Positions 51,339 to 61,116 are shown, counted from the stretch's first letter. The stretch: DNA of 64,000 bases from CAZKAP01 sp964552195 (GCA_964552195.1 CAZKFM010000007.1:62001-126000), one strand, 5' to 3'. Program-made: numbers and translations. The notes: generated by a model not told the origin, from the letters alone.

Positions 51339-52802
51339 TTACAAGTCCCGGATAAAGCTACCGTAGGGGTCCTGAAATCGCATTCCCCTGGTGAATCGTT
51401 TTTTGCGTAATTTATTGTAAGCGACCAGACCCCATAGCACCAGCTCCATAACGAAATATCGGTCTTTGTCATTCAGATCCGGCTGGTATTTGGACACCAG
51501 CTTTCTAAGAGGCTTAATGCTGTCCAGTGACTTCTGATATTCTTCGTCGGTGGCACCATCAAGCAGTTCAAACCCGTCCTGCTCAAAGAACCAGGCTACG
51601 ATTTCGTCATAAGGGGTTTCCTCGTCTTTTTTCTCCAGTTTAGGGATTTCGGGAAAATATTGATTAAAACGGTCCTGTACAGCAGCATCGATCAGCTGCA
51701 TGGCTACTCCAAGCGCTCCTTCCTGCTCGCCCTCATAGACCAGTTCCACCTTACCTGTTATGGCTGGAAGGGTAGCCATGAAGTCGGAAAGCCTTATGGA
51801 AGTCTCCTGGTCGCCACTCTTCAGAGATCGAAGCTCGGCTGCACTGAGCAGGTTTTCGAAAGCGCTGATACTCAGTCTGGCGCTTACTCCGCTCTTGATG
51901 TCGATCATATCGCTTTTACGCGCCTCAAATCCGATGGTCTCCAGCAAGTCCCTGGCCAGCTCAGGCACATAGATATGGTCCTTTTGTTCTTCGATGGATG
52001 CAGATTCCTGGGCCGTAATCTTCTTGGCAATTTCAACGGTTTCCGGATAATGGGTGAGAATTTGTGAACCAATCCGGTCCTTCAGGGGGGTAACCATGCT
52101 GCCGCGATTGGTATAATCTTCAGGATTTGCAGTGAATACAAATTGCATATCCAGTGGGAGCCTCAGATTGAATCCGCGGATCTGAACATCGCCCTCCTGC
52201 AGTATGTTGAACAGTGCCACCTGTATCCGGGCCTGAAGATCGGGAAGTTCATTGATCACGAAAATGGAACGGTTAGCCCGAGGAATCATCCCGTAGTGCA
52301 CCACCCTGTCATCCGCATAGTGTAACTTGAGATTGGCGGCCTTGATCGGATCGATATCTCCGATAAGATCTGCTACGGTTACGTCCGGAGTGGCGAGTTT
52401 TTCCGCATAGCGCAAATCCCGGTGCAGCCAATCGATTTCCAGGTCGTCCCCTTCTTTTTCGAGGAGTTCTCTGGAACTGCGGGTAATGGGATTATAAGGG
52501 TCTTCGTTGAGGTCACTGCCCTTGATCACAGGAACCCACTCGTCAAGGAGCGTCACCATGAGCCGTGCCAGACGGGTCTTGGCCTGCCCCCTGAGACCCA
52601 GTAGGTTGATGTCGTGTCTGGATAATATCGCCCGCTGCAATTGGGGAATAACGGACTCTTCGTATCCCCAGATTCCCTGAAAGACCTCGCGGCCCTCCCC
52701 GATGGCTGCCAAGAGGTTTTTTCGCAATTCATCCTTGATAGGTAATGTCGGGTAACCGGCTTTTTTGAGCGCACCCAGTGTCTTTATTTCGGTATGGTTC
52801 AT
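51339..52802 (-). CDS. Magnesium-chelatase-subunit-I-like AAA+ ATPase (MoxR/ChlI type)
   Basis: The 487-residue AAA+ ATPase resembles ChlI/BchI. A Walker A-like loop LLGLRGQAKTRLARLM (about residues 68-83) lacks the full GxxGxGKS form. The Walker B/sensor segment is IFVINELPDLQARIQVALFNILQEGDVQIRG, then FTANPEDYTNRG. No ChlH homologue and no porphyrin genes are nearby, so a chelatase role is not indicated. The downstream partner is the VWA gene; AAA+/VWA pairs act as a chaperone-type machine (e.g. RavA-ViaA). Confidence 0.82.
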   Translation of the reverse strand: MNHTEIKTLGALKKAGYPTLPIKDELRKNLLAAIGEGREVFQGIWGYEESVIPQLQRAILSRHDINLLGLRGQAKTRLARLMVTLLDEWVPVIKGSDLNEDPYNPITRSSRELLEKEGDDLEIDWLHRDLRYAEKLATPDVTVADLIGDIDPIKAANLKLHYADDRVVHYGMIPRANRSIFVINELPDLQARIQVALFNILQEGDVQIRGFNLRLPLDMQFVFTANPEDYTNRGSMVTPLKDRIGSQILTHYPETVEIAKKITAQESASIEEQKDHIYVPELARDLLETIGFEARKSDMIDIKSGVSARLSISAFENLLSAAELRSLKSGDQETSIRLSDFMATLPAITGKVELVYEGEQEGALGVAMQLIDAAVQDRFNQYFPEIPKLEKKDEETPYDEIVAWFFEQDGFELLDGATDEEYQKSLDSIKPLRKLVSKYQPDLNDKDRYFVMELVLWGLVAYNKLRKKRFTRGMRFQDPYGSFIRDL

Positions 52803-52821
52803 ATCGCTTGTTTCTTTTTCA

Positions 52822-53970
52822 TTAGCCCCTTATCCTGCGGCGGCGGTTTTGCTCGTAATCTTCGAATATCATTTCCCCGAGATCCGACAGGCCTGTGTAA
52901 AAGGCCTTACCCTGGTTGGCTTCTGTAAAATTCCGAACGAAACTCATCAGATAGGGATCCCGGGCTATCATGAAGGTCGTAATGGGTATCTGAAGCTTGC
53001 GGGCGGTCTGTGCCATGGTATAGCACTTCTCCACGATGTATTCATCCAGGCCCACACTATTTTTATAATAGGTCCCGTCCGCTTCCCGTAAACAACTCGG
53101 CTTACCGTCAGTGATCATGAAGATCTGTTTATTCGAATTCTTTTTCCTGCGCAGCATGTCCATGGCGAGCTGCAATCCGGCAACGGTATTCGTATGATAG
53201 GGCCCTACCTGCAGGTATGGCAGTTCCTGTACCGAAATGGGCCAGGCATCATTTCCGAAAACGAGTATGTCCAGTGTATCTTTGGGATATCGGGTCATAA
53301 TCAGTTCTGCCAGTGCCATAGCGACTTTCTTAGCCGGCGTTATTCGATCCTCCCCATAGAGTATCATACTGTGGCTTATATCGATCATCAGTACCGTACT
53401 CATCTGAGCCATGTATTGCCTGTCGTTGACAACCAGATCGGCATCGGTCAGCTCGAAATTTCCCCAGCCGTTGCGCATTTGGGCGTTCTTCAGACTTTCG
53501 GTCATCGATATATCTTCTATGCTGTCTCCGAACCTGTATTCCCTGAAGTCGCCGGTATATTCATCCCCGGCACCCGATCGGGGAGTCCGGTGATTGCCGC
53601 GACCTGCCTGCTTGAGCTTGCCGAAAATCTGTTCCAGGGCCCTCTTCCTCAAAGCTCGCTCGAGCTTGGCAGACATATGCAGGCCTCCGGCCTCTCCCGG
53701 AGAGCCTTGCCCTCCATCTTCCCCGGGCTCGATCTCCTCACGCAGGTACCCGCGGGCCTTCAGGTCCTCGACGAAATCCTCTATGGTATAATTCTCGTCT
53801 GTCAGGCCGTACTCCTGGTCGAGCTGTTCCAGCCAATCCAAAGCTTCGTCCACATCTCCCGAGGTATGGGTGATGAGTTCCTGGAAAATTTCAAATAATT
53901 TATCGAAGGGATCCCTGTCTTCCTTGTCGAAATAGGAAAAGCGAAACCCGGTTCTTGAGGTATATTTCAT
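52822..53970 (-). CDS. VWA-domain protein, partner of the MoxR/ChlI-like ATPase
   Basis: The 382-residue protein has a hydrophilic N-terminal ~180 residues (Gly-rich linker around GEDGGQGSPGEAGG), then a von Willebrand A domain with MIDAS MIDISHSMILYG (DxSxS) and MITDGKPSCL. It resembles ChlD/ViaA/CoxE-type partners of MoxR ATPases. I use the ATG at 53970 (MKYTSRTGF). It precedes the ATPase gene by 19 bases on the same strand, so the two form one operon. The target complex is unknown. Confidence 0.82.
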   Translation of the reverse strand: MKYTSRTGFRFSYFDKEDRDPFDKLFEIFQELITHTSGDVDEALDWLEQLDQEYGLTDENYTIEDFVEDLKARGYLREEIEPGEDGGQGSPGEAGGLHMSAKLERALRKRALEQIFGKLKQAGRGNHRTPRSGAGDEYTGDFREYRFGDSIEDISMTESLKNAQMRNGWGNFELTDADLVVNDRQYMAQMSTVLMIDISHSMILYGEDRITPAKKVAMALAELIMTRYPKDTLDILVFGNDAWPISVQELPYLQVGPYHTNTVAGLQLAMDMLRRKKNSNKQIFMITDGKPSCLREADGTYYKNSVGLDEYIVEKCYTMAQTARKLQIPITTFMIARDPYLMSFVRNFTEANQGKAFYTGLSDLGEMIFEDYEQNRRRRIRG

Positions 53971-54034
53971 AGCAGGACTAAGATAACGCATTCCTGCGAT
54001 TCGTCTCAACTATCGTTCCGCACTTAACAAGACC

Positions 54035-54649
54035 TTATCCTTTCTTTCGGTGCCGGTCTTCTAAAACCCCGATGACATCCTGCAGTTGATACCCTTTCGC
54101 CTTGAGCAATACGGTCAGGTGAAACAAAAGGTCTGCCGCTTCTCCCAGGAAGAGCTCATCGTTTTCGTCCTTGGCTTCAATGATGGTTTCTACGGCCTCC
54201 TCTCCTACTTTCTGTGCGATTTTATTAATCCCCTTCTGAAACAGATGCCCGACATAACTGGAATCGGGATCGGCTTCTTCGCGGCGCCTATCGATGATGT
54301 TCTGAAGCTCGTTCAGGAAGTAGAAGTCTCCCCCATTGGCCTCGCCCCAGCAGGTATCGGAGCCGGTATGGCACACCGGTCCCTCGGGCCTGGCTTTTAT
54401 CAAGAGGGTATCCCGATCGCAATCCCAGGAAGTCGATACCAGGTTCAGATAATGACCACTGCTTTCTCCCTTGGTCCACAAGCGTTTTCTCTTCCGGCTG
54501 AAGAAGGTGACCCTTCCTGTTTCAACGGTTATCTCGTACGACCGTGCGTTCATGTACCCCAGCATCAATACCTTTCCGCTCAGGGAGTCCTGAACGATGG
54601 CCGGAAGCAAACCATCGATGGCCTTTTCAAAATTCTCCTTCCCATCCAT
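54035..54649 (-). CDS. hisIE: Bifunctional phosphoribosyl-AMP cyclohydrolase / phosphoribosyl-ATP pyrophosphatase
   Basis: The 204-residue fusion carries HisI first (MLGYMNARSYEITVETGRVTFFSRKRKRLWTKGE near residues 29-62, then DCDRDTLL and GPVCHTG with the zinc Cys) and HisE second (SYVGHLFQKGINKIAQKVGEEAVETIIEA). It carries out the second and third steps of histidine synthesis. It is the last gene of the his operon, 10 bases after hisF. Confidence 0.93.
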   Translation of the reverse strand: MDGKENFEKAIDGLLPAIVQDSLSGKVLMLGYMNARSYEITVETGRVTFFSRKRKRLWTKGESSGHYLNLVSTSWDCDRDTLLIKARPEGPVCHTGSDTCWGEANGGDFYFLNELQNIIDRRREEADPDSSYVGHLFQKGINKIAQKVGEEAVETIIEAKDENDELFLGEAADLLFHLTVLLKAKGYQLQDVIGVLEDRHRKKG

Positions 54650-54659
54650 AATTTTTCAT

Positions 54660-55415
54660 TTAGATTCTTACTCGGATACCGGCCTCTGCCAGATATTCCT
54701 TAAGCTGGGGCACGGTCATTTTGCCGAAGTGAAATACGCTGGCCGCCAGGGCCGCATCGGCCTCGCCCCGACTCAACACTTCGGCGAAGTGCTCCATCTC
54801 CCCAGCACCCCCTGAGGCGATGATGGGTATCTTGAGTTCTCTGCCCAGCGAGCGTATGGTGTCATTAGCAAATCCTTTCTTCGTTCCGTCGTGGTCCATG
54901 GAGGTAAACAGAATTTCTCCTGCACCTCGGCTCTCCGCCTCACGGCACCAGTCGAAGAGATCAATATCTGTCGGCTCCTTGCCACCCATGAGGTGGACCT
55001 TCCAGTAGCCATCCGTGAACCGGGCGTCTACAGCCACGACTATGCACTGTGAACCGAAGCGTTCGGATAGTTCACTGATCAGCTCGGGTCGCCGGACGGC
55101 AGCGGAATTTACCGACACCTTGTCCGCACCATTCTGCAGCAACTGATATACGATTTCCGTTCCGTTTACCCCCCCTCCTACCGTGAAGGGGATATTGACC
55201 GTCTCCGCCACACGATACACTAAATCCAGTAGCGTAGTCCGGCCCTCCTCTGTGGCAGAAATGTCTAAAAATACAAGTTCATCGGCTCCCTGTTGAGCAT
55301 AAAGTGCAGCCAATTCCACCGGATCGCCAGCATCCACCAGGTTCTTGAAATGTATGCCCTTTACCGTGCGACCATCTTTGATGTCCAGGCAGGGAATGAT
55401 TCTTTTGGTCAGCAT
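54660..55415 (-). CDS. hisF: Imidazole glycerol phosphate synthase, cyclase subunit
   Basis: The 251-residue TIM barrel uses ammonia from HisH to make IGP and AICAR. Landmarks are MLTKRIIPCLDIKDGRTVKG with the catalytic Asp11, TVGGGVNG, VAVDARF and IASGGAGEMEHFAEVL. I start it at ATG 55415, which overlaps the hisA stop by one base region (TGATATG). The longer frame into hisA is an artefact. Confidence 0.94.
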   Translation of the reverse strand: MLTKRIIPCLDIKDGRTVKGIHFKNLVDAGDPVELAALYAQQGADELVFLDISATEEGRTTLLDLVYRVAETVNIPFTVGGGVNGTEIVYQLLQNGADKVSVNSAAVRRPELISELSERFGSQCIVVAVDARFTDGYWKVHLMGGKEPTDIDLFDWCREAESRGAGEILFTSMDHDGTKKGFANDTIRSLGRELKIPIIASGGAGEMEHFAEVLSRGEADAALAASVFHFGKMTVPQLKEYLAEAGIRVRI

Positions 55416-55416
55416 A

Positions 55417-56166
55417 TCATTCGGATAGGGAGGCGAGTTTGCGAACCTCAAGTTTGCCCTCGAGCAATGCCTTGCCTACAACCACGGCCTCACAACCCAG
55501 CTCCTTTAACAGTGAAAAATCGTTCATCTCATGTATGCCTCCGCTGGCTATGAGCCTGAAAGGAATTTCACGGTCTTCCTCGGAGGCCCGTTTCCTAACC
55601 TTTAGGATCATGTCCCGGTACAAGTCCAGGGAGGGCCCATTAAGCATTCCATCCCGGCTGATATCCGTGCATAGTACATAACGAAATCCCTTATCGAGAT
55701 AATCGAATACGAATTCGAAGACGTCTCTTTCGGTTTGTTCGGTCCAGCCCGAAACCGCAATGCGCCTGTTCCTGGCATCGGCACCTAGTACCATGCTGTC
55801 CGGACCGAACTCCTTCAGCCAGGACTCCACCAATTCGGGCTCTTTAACCGCTACGCTTCCCGCTGTGAATTGTACCACGCCCATGCTCAAAACGCGCCTT
55901 GCCTCTTCCGTGGTCTTTACTCCTCCTCCAAAGTCGATCTTCAGGGGGGTTAAGGAGGCGATCTTTTCCAGAATATCCCAATTGACCACCCTGCCTTCAC
56001 GAGCGCCATCGAGATCGACCAGATGCAGGTAATTAAAACCCTGGTCGCTATAGAATCGGGCTAACTCAACCGGATCTTCGACATAGGTTCGCGAGCTCTT
56101 ATAATCGCCCTGGGTAAGCCGAACGCAGCGCCCATCTAGTATATCTATGGCGGGTATAATACGCAT
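55417..56166 (-). CDS. hisA: ProFAR isomerase
   Basis: The 249-residue barrel isomerises ProFAR to PRFAR. It has the N-terminal MRIIPAIDILDGRCVRLTQGD with the catalytic Asp8, YLHLVDLDGAREG, IDFGGGVKT, and CTDISRDGMLNGPS with the second catalytic Asp. It lies 4 bases after hisH, in the same order as other Bacteroidota his operons. Confidence 0.95.
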   Translation of the reverse strand: MRIIPAIDILDGRCVRLTQGDYKSSRTYVEDPVELARFYSDQGFNYLHLVDLDGAREGRVVNWDILEKIASLTPLKIDFGGGVKTTEEARRVLSMGVVQFTAGSVAVKEPELVESWLKEFGPDSMVLGADARNRRIAVSGWTEQTERDVFEFVFDYLDKGFRYVLCTDISRDGMLNGPSLDLYRDMILKVRKRASEEDREIPFRLIASGGIHEMNDFSLLKELGCEAVVVGKALLEGKLEVRKLASLSE

Positions 56167-56170
56167 GTCA

Positions 56171-56752
56171 CTATAGGTTTAAGAAGTTTTTTAGTACGCG
56201 CTCCCCAACCTCACCGCTCTTTTCCGGATGAAACTGAGTGCCATAAAAGTTGTCCTTAGACAGGGCAGCGCTGTACGAAATTCCGTAATCACAAGTAGCT
56301 ATCGTATGGGTTGAAAGAGCCGCATAGTAGCTGTGGACCATATAAATATATCCCTCTCTCGCCCCTTCAAACAAGGGGGAATCTGTGGCCTGTATGCGAT
56401 TCCAGCCCATATGTGGTACCTTCCGCCCGGGATCGTGAAACCTCCTCACCTCTGCATCGAATATGCCTATGCCCGGAGTGGGGCCTTCCTCTGTGGATCT
56501 GCACATCAGTTGCATGCCCAGACATATCCCGAGAACCGGCTGAGTGAGCTCGGGTACGAGTTTGTCCAGACCTTTCTGTCTCATTTGTTCCATTGCGCTC
56601 TCCGCATGGCCGACACCTGGGAAGATCAGGCGGTCTGCCTGACGAATCTCTGCGACATTCGAACTTAAGATCCCCTCGAGACCCAGTCGATGAAGGGCAA
56701 AGCGTACGCTTTGAATATTCCCCGCACCGTAATCGATGATCACAACACTCAT
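56171..56752 (-). CDS. hisH: Imidazole glycerol phosphate synthase, glutaminase subunit
   Basis: The 193-residue class I glutamine amidotransferase has IIDYGAGNIQSV at the start. The nucleophile is Cys in LGICLGMQLM, and the catalytic His and Glu are in TQFHPEKSGEVG. It supplies ammonia to HisF. It overlaps hisB by 4 bases (ATGA). Confidence 0.95.
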   Translation of the reverse strand: MSVVIIDYGAGNIQSVRFALHRLGLEGILSSNVAEIRQADRLIFPGVGHAESAMEQMRQKGLDKLVPELTQPVLGICLGMQLMCRSTEEGPTPGIGIFDAEVRRFHDPGRKVPHMGWNRIQATDSPLFEGAREGYIYMVHSYYAALSTHTIATCDYGISYSAALSKDNFYGTQFHPEKSGEVGERVLKNFLNL

Positions 56753-57885
56753 AAGCTTCCCTTGGTTGAAGGCAACTGCAGGTGACGGGGGTCGCGGCTG
56801 ACCGCGGCCCGGATCGCCCGTGCAAAACCCTTGAATACGGATTCTATTTTGTGGTGCTCGTTATCCCCTTTGGCCTCAATATGAACATTCGCCCTGGCCG
56901 AGTCGCAGAAGGATTTGAAGAAGTGCTGAAACATTTCCGTAGGCATCTGACCCAGGTACTCCCGTTTAAAATCGAGTTCCCAAACCAAATGACTCCTTCC
57001 GCCAAAGTCAACGGCAACCAGGGCCAGGGCCTCATCCATGGGCAGGACATAACCGTATCGTTCCACTCCTCTTTTGTCCGTCAAAGCCTTATCGAATGCC
57101 TCGCCCAGGGCTATGCCCGTATCCTCTATGGTATGATGCTCGTCGATATGAAGATCTCCTTTTACCCGGATATCCAGATCCAGTCTTCCATGACGGACCA
57201 GCTGTTCCAGCATGTGGTCGAAAAACCCAATACCTGTCTCTATCAACCCCTTTCCACTTCCATTCAGATCCAGGCGGATTTCAACATCCGTTTCCCGGGT
57301 GGTTCTGCGGTGGTACACCTTCCTGTATTGTGCGTTCAGAAAACCGTAGATTTCTTCCCACCCCATAGCCTGCCGTTCGATCTGCCGGATAACTGACTCC
57401 TGCTCTTCTCCCAGCTCCTCGGATCCCAGCTTCAGATCACCTCCTATGAGTATCCCCTTGGCCCCTAAATTCTGCGCCAGCTTCATGTCGGTCAGGCGAT
57501 CACCAATCACAAAGGAGGAGGCCAGGTCGTAATCCCCGGATAAATATTCCTCAAGTAATCCGGTGTTGGGCTTTCGCGTTGGAGCATTGTCCCGGGCAAA
57601 GGTACGGTCGATCAAAACTCGGGAAAATCGTATCCCTTCACGTTCCAGAGCCTCTAGTACAAAGTCATGCGCAAGCCTGAAGTCTTCCTCTGGAAAGGCA
57701 GGGGTTCCCATGCCATCCTGATTGGTAACCATCACCAATTCGTAATCGAACTCCCGGGAAATACGTCCCAAATAGGTGAATACTCCGGGAAGGAAACGCA
57801 CCTTTTCCAGGCGATCCACCTGATAATCGGCGGGTTCTTCGATCAGGGTGCCGTCCCGGTCTATGAATAATGCGGTTTTGCTCAT
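56749..57885 (-). CDS. hisB: Bifunctional histidinol-phosphatase / imidazoleglycerol-phosphate dehydratase
   Basis: The 378-residue fusion has an N-terminal HAD phosphatase domain (FIDRDGTLIEEP, about residues 7-18) and a C-terminal IGP dehydratase domain (LDIRVKGDLHIDEHHTIEDTGIALGEAF and the paired DEHHTIED/NEHHKIES metal motifs). I use the ATG at 57885, which overlaps the hisC stop as ATGA; a longer frame upstream lies inside hisC. Confidence 0.95.
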   Translation of the reverse strand: MSKTALFIDRDGTLIEEPADYQVDRLEKVRFLPGVFTYLGRISREFDYELVMVTNQDGMGTPAFPEEDFRLAHDFVLEALEREGIRFSRVLIDRTFARDNAPTRKPNTGLLEEYLSGDYDLASSFVIGDRLTDMKLAQNLGAKGILIGGDLKLGSEELGEEQESVIRQIERQAMGWEEIYGFLNAQYRKVYHRRTTRETDVEIRLDLNGSGKGLIETGIGFFDHMLEQLVRHGRLDLDIRVKGDLHIDEHHTIEDTGIALGEAFDKALTDKRGVERYGYVLPMDEALALVAVDFGGRSHLVWELDFKREYLGQMPTEMFQHFFKSFCDSARANVHIEAKGDNEHHKIESVFKGFARAIRAAVSRDPRHLQLPSTKGSL

Positions 57886-58949
57886 GGTTCCAGTTGCTTT
57901 GCCATGTGTATGAATTTCCGATTTTCCTCTGGTGTGCCGACAGTGGCCCTCAGGCATTGATCGCAGTGCGGTAGTCGGGAACGATCCCGGATTACTATTC
58001 CGCTTTCCAATAACTGAAGGTAGCGTTTTCGGGCGTCGTCGACACGGAAGAGCAGAAAATTGGTCTCGCTGGGGAAAACGTGGTCGACCCAGGCAAGACC
58101 GGAGAGTTCCTGACAAAGACGGTCCCGTTCCTGTCGTATCTGTTCGAGTTCCCGGAGATAGCGCTCTTCCCCTTCGAGCAGTTCGAGCGCAGTTTGCTGA
58201 TTGAGGGTGCTGATGTTGTAAGGGGGCTTTACACGATTCATTAGAGCTATGACTTGAGCTTGGGCAAAGCACATTCCGATGCGCAGCCCCGCCATGCCCC
58301 TGGCCTTGGAAAGGGTCTGAGTCACTATGAGATTGGGATAATCACTCAGCGATTGCACCCAGCTTTCTTCTTTCGAAAAATCCGAATACGCTTCATCGAT
58401 AACGATCGGGCCCTTGAAAATCCGGAACAGTCTTTCGATGTCCTGTCGTTTCAGCGTATTGGCAGTGGGATTATTGGGGCTACAAAGAAAAATGGCCTTG
58501 GGTCTGAACTCTTCACAGGCTTTCTCCAGCCCCCTTAGATCCAATTGAAAGTTTGGAAGCAAAGGTACTTCCCGGGCAACGACCTGATTAATATCCGACC
58601 ACACTTTATACATGCCATAGGTCGGGGGACAAATCAGAACACTATCCTCGCCAGGCTGGCAGAATACCCGAAACACCAGGTCCAGTACTTCGTCGGATCC
58701 GTTCCCAAGCAGTACATGGTCCGCCGGTACCCGCTTAAGTGAGGACAATTTCGTTTTGAGTTGTCTCTGGTAGGGATCGGGATAGCGGTTTACCCCATTG
58801 TCGAAGGGATTTTCATTGGCGTCCAGAAAGACTATTTCCCGATCCTCCGAATCGTACTCGTCCCGAGCCGAAGAATAGGGCACAAGTACCTGAATGGAAG
58901 GACGTACCCAGTCCTTCAGAAAGCGGCTTGCCTGTGTTTCCTCGATCAT
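57882..58949 (-). CDS. hisC: Histidinol-phosphate aminotransferase
   Basis: The 355-residue fold-type I PLP enzyme has LDANENPFDNGVNRYPD at the substrate side, LGNGSDEVLDLVFR, CSPNNPTANTL, and the PLP lysine in TQTLSKARGMAGLRIG. It transaminates imidazole acetol-phosphate. It starts 3 bases after hisD and overlaps hisB by 4 bases. Confidence 0.95.
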   Translation of the reverse strand: MIEETQASRFLKDWVRPSIQVLVPYSSARDEYDSEDREIVFLDANENPFDNGVNRYPDPYQRQLKTKLSSLKRVPADHVLLGNGSDEVLDLVFRVFCQPGEDSVLICPPTYGMYKVWSDINQVVAREVPLLPNFQLDLRGLEKACEEFRPKAIFLCSPNNPTANTLKRQDIERLFRIFKGPIVIDEAYSDFSKEESWVQSLSDYPNLIVTQTLSKARGMAGLRIGMCFAQAQVIALMNRVKPPYNISTLNQQTALELLEGEERYLRELEQIRQERDRLCQELSGLAWVDHVFPSETNFLLFRVDDARKRYLQLLESGIVIRDRSRLPHCDQCLRATVGTPEENRKFIHMAKQLEP

Positions 58950-58952
58950 TAG

Positions 58953-60242
58953 TTATTGCAATCTGAGGTCCTGCAAACGGACCGTAACGGCATTTTTGTG
59001 GGCATCCAACTGCTCTGCCGCGGCCATGAGTTCGACCTGAGGTCCCAATATGCGCAGGCCCTCCGCGCTCAACCGCTGAAACGTAATGGTCTTGGTGAAG
59101 CTCTGAAGGTTCACCCCGCTGTGCGTGCGGGCGAATCCGGATGTTGGCAACGTATGGTTGGTTCCTGTGGCATAGTCGCCTGCACTTTCGGGTGAATACG
59201 GTCCGAGAAAAACCGACCCTGCATGGGCAATCCGCTGGGCAAAGAAGTCATTTTCTGCCGTATTGATGATCAGATGCTCTGGTGCATAGGCATTCACGAA
59301 ATCCAGGGCGTCTTTGCGATTGTTGAAATAAACCATCTTACTGTTCTCCAGAGCCTGATAAGCGATCTCCCGGCGCGGTAGGTTGGCAATTTGCTCGTGC
59401 AAACAGCTCTCAACCTGTCTGGCCAATTCTTCCGAAAGGCTTACCAGGACCACCTGACTGTCGATTCCGTGTTCGGCCTGGCTCAGCAGGTCTGCAGCAA
59501 CGTAGGCTGGATTAGCTGTTTCATCGGCCAATACCAGGAGCTCACTGGGCCCGGCAGGCATATCTATGGCAGTCCCCTGTAATAGAGCGTACTGTTTACC
59601 TGCTGTAACATACTGATTACCTGGACCAAATATTTTATCCACTTGCGGCACCGTTTCGGTGCCCAGACTTAATGCGGCTACGGCCTGCATGCCGCCAATG
59701 GTATACCAGCGATCCAGATCGCAAAGGCGTGCGGCAAATTGCATTACCGGGTTTACTTCGCCTGTCAGTGATGGTGGCGTACAGAGGGCTATTTCCCGGC
59801 AGCCGGCAATCTGAGCCGGGATAGCCAGCATCAGGATGGTAGAGAAGAGCGGAGCGGTACCGCCGGGTATATAGAGCCCTACCTTCTCAATGGGCCGGGC
59901 TTCCTGCCAGCATTCCACCCCCTCCATGGTCTCCACATGAACGGGAGGTTGCTTTTGGGCGGTATGGAAGCGATGTATGTTCTGGTACGCCTGTCGAATC
60001 GCCTTCTGAAGCCGTGGATCGATTTCCTCCTGGAGTTCTTCCATGCTTCGGGCTGTGTACACCAGGGATTCGGGTCGTACACCATCGAAGGTTTCAGAGT
60101 AATCCAATAACGCCTTATCCCCCTTCTCACCTACTTGTTCAAACATATCCCGGGCGGCTTCCATAAGCTTGCCGGGTTCTTCGGCCGGGCGCGCAGTCAG
60201 CGTCACCCAGGCTTCCCTTGCGGGCGATTCGTAATACCTCAT
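58953..60242 (-). CDS. hisD: Histidinol dehydrogenase
   Basis: The 429-residue zinc enzyme performs the last two steps from histidinol to histidine. Signatures are FGPGNQYVTAGKQY, IDMPAGPSELLVLAD, DLLSQAEHGIDSQ and the C-terminal GTNHTLPTSGFARTHSGVN. The ATG at 60242 follows hisG by zero bases (stop of hisG at 60243). Confidence 0.96.
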   Translation of the reverse strand: MRYYESPAREAWVTLTARPAEEPGKLMEAARDMFEQVGEKGDKALLDYSETFDGVRPESLVYTARSMEELQEEIDPRLQKAIRQAYQNIHRFHTAQKQPPVHVETMEGVECWQEARPIEKVGLYIPGGTAPLFSTILMLAIPAQIAGCREIALCTPPSLTGEVNPVMQFAARLCDLDRWYTIGGMQAVAALSLGTETVPQVDKIFGPGNQYVTAGKQYALLQGTAIDMPAGPSELLVLADETANPAYVAADLLSQAEHGIDSQVVLVSLSEELARQVESCLHEQIANLPRREIAYQALENSKMVYFNNRKDALDFVNAYAPEHLIINTAENDFFAQRIAHAGSVFLGPYSPESAGDYATGTNHTLPTSGFARTHSGVNLQSFTKTITFQRLSAEGLRILGPQVELMAAAEQLDAHKNAVTVRLQDLRLQ

Positions 60243-61100
60243 TTAGAGCACCATTTTTTCAATTGGACAAACCAGTATACCTTCCGCTCCTGCGGCCCTT
60301 AAGGAATCGATAACTTCCCAGAAAGCCGTGTCGGATATGACGGTATGAACCGAACACCAATCCGATTCCGCCAGAGGAAGCACCGTCGGACTCCTCATAC
60401 CGGGCAGTATCTCTATCACCTGGCTTAGCCGGTCTTTGGGTACATTCATCAACACGTACTTATTCTTCCGTGCCCTGACTACCGATTGTATGCGAAAACG
60501 CAATCTGTCGAGTAGTTCCCTACGACTGTCGTCGATCTTCGGGCTGCTGACCAGTACGGCCTCGCTTTGCAGCAGTACCTCAACTTCCTTTAAGTTGTTC
60601 TTAAACAGGGTGCTCCCGCTTGAGACGATATCGCAGATCGCATCGGCCAGCCCGATGTTAGGCGCGATTTCCACAGATCCGTTGATCACATGTATATCGG
60701 CATCTATACCCTTGGAAGCGAGATAGTTCCTTACCGTTTCGGGGTATGAGGTGGCTATCCGCTTTCCCTGCAAGTCCGCAAGACCCGAATATTTTACGGA
60801 TTTTGGTACGGCCAGGCTTACGCGACATTTGGAAAAACCAAGCGGTTCTTCCACGGTAATCCCCCCCCCTTTTTCTTCCAGGATATTCGACCCGATAATA
60901 GCAATGTCAACGACTCCGTCCCTCAGGTATTGGGGGATGTCCCCGTTACGCAGGTAAAAGACTTCCAAGGGAAAATTACGGGCCAGGGCCTTGAGCTGGT
61001 CCTTGCCATTATCAATGGATATGCCCGATTCCTTAAGGATTTTCAGGGAGTCTTCATTCAGCCTTCCACTTTTCTGAATAGCAATTCGAATGGGTTCCAA
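60243..61100 (-). CDS. hisG: ATP phosphoribosyltransferase (long form)
   Basis: This 285-residue enzyme commits PRPP and ATP to histidine synthesis. N-terminal IRIAIQKSGRLNEDS, VVDIAIIGSNILEE and ISTSYPETVRN-like ATSYPETVRNYL, then DAICDIVSSGSTL with the PRPP loop. The C-terminal ~80 residues form the HisG_C regulatory (ACT-like) domain of the long, histidine-inhibited form. I choose TTG 61100 (MEPIRIAIQKSG). The frame can be read to TTG 61139, but that codon lies inside the attenuator hairpin and would add 13 atypical residues. Confidence 0.9.
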   Translation of the reverse strand: MEPIRIAIQKSGRLNEDSLKILKESGISIDNGKDQLKALARNFPLEVFYLRNGDIPQYLRDGVVDIAIIGSNILEEKGGGITVEEPLGFSKCRVSLAVPKSVKYSGLADLQGKRIATSYPETVRNYLASKGIDADIHVINGSVEIAPNIGLADAICDIVSSGSTLFKNNLKEVEVLLQSEAVLVSSPKIDDSRRELLDRLRFRIQSVVRARKNKYVLMNVPKDRLSQVIEILPGMRSPTVLPLAESDWCSVHTVISDTAFWEVIDSLRAAGAEGILVCPIEKMVL

Positions 61101-61116
61101 GATGGATTTTGCAATT

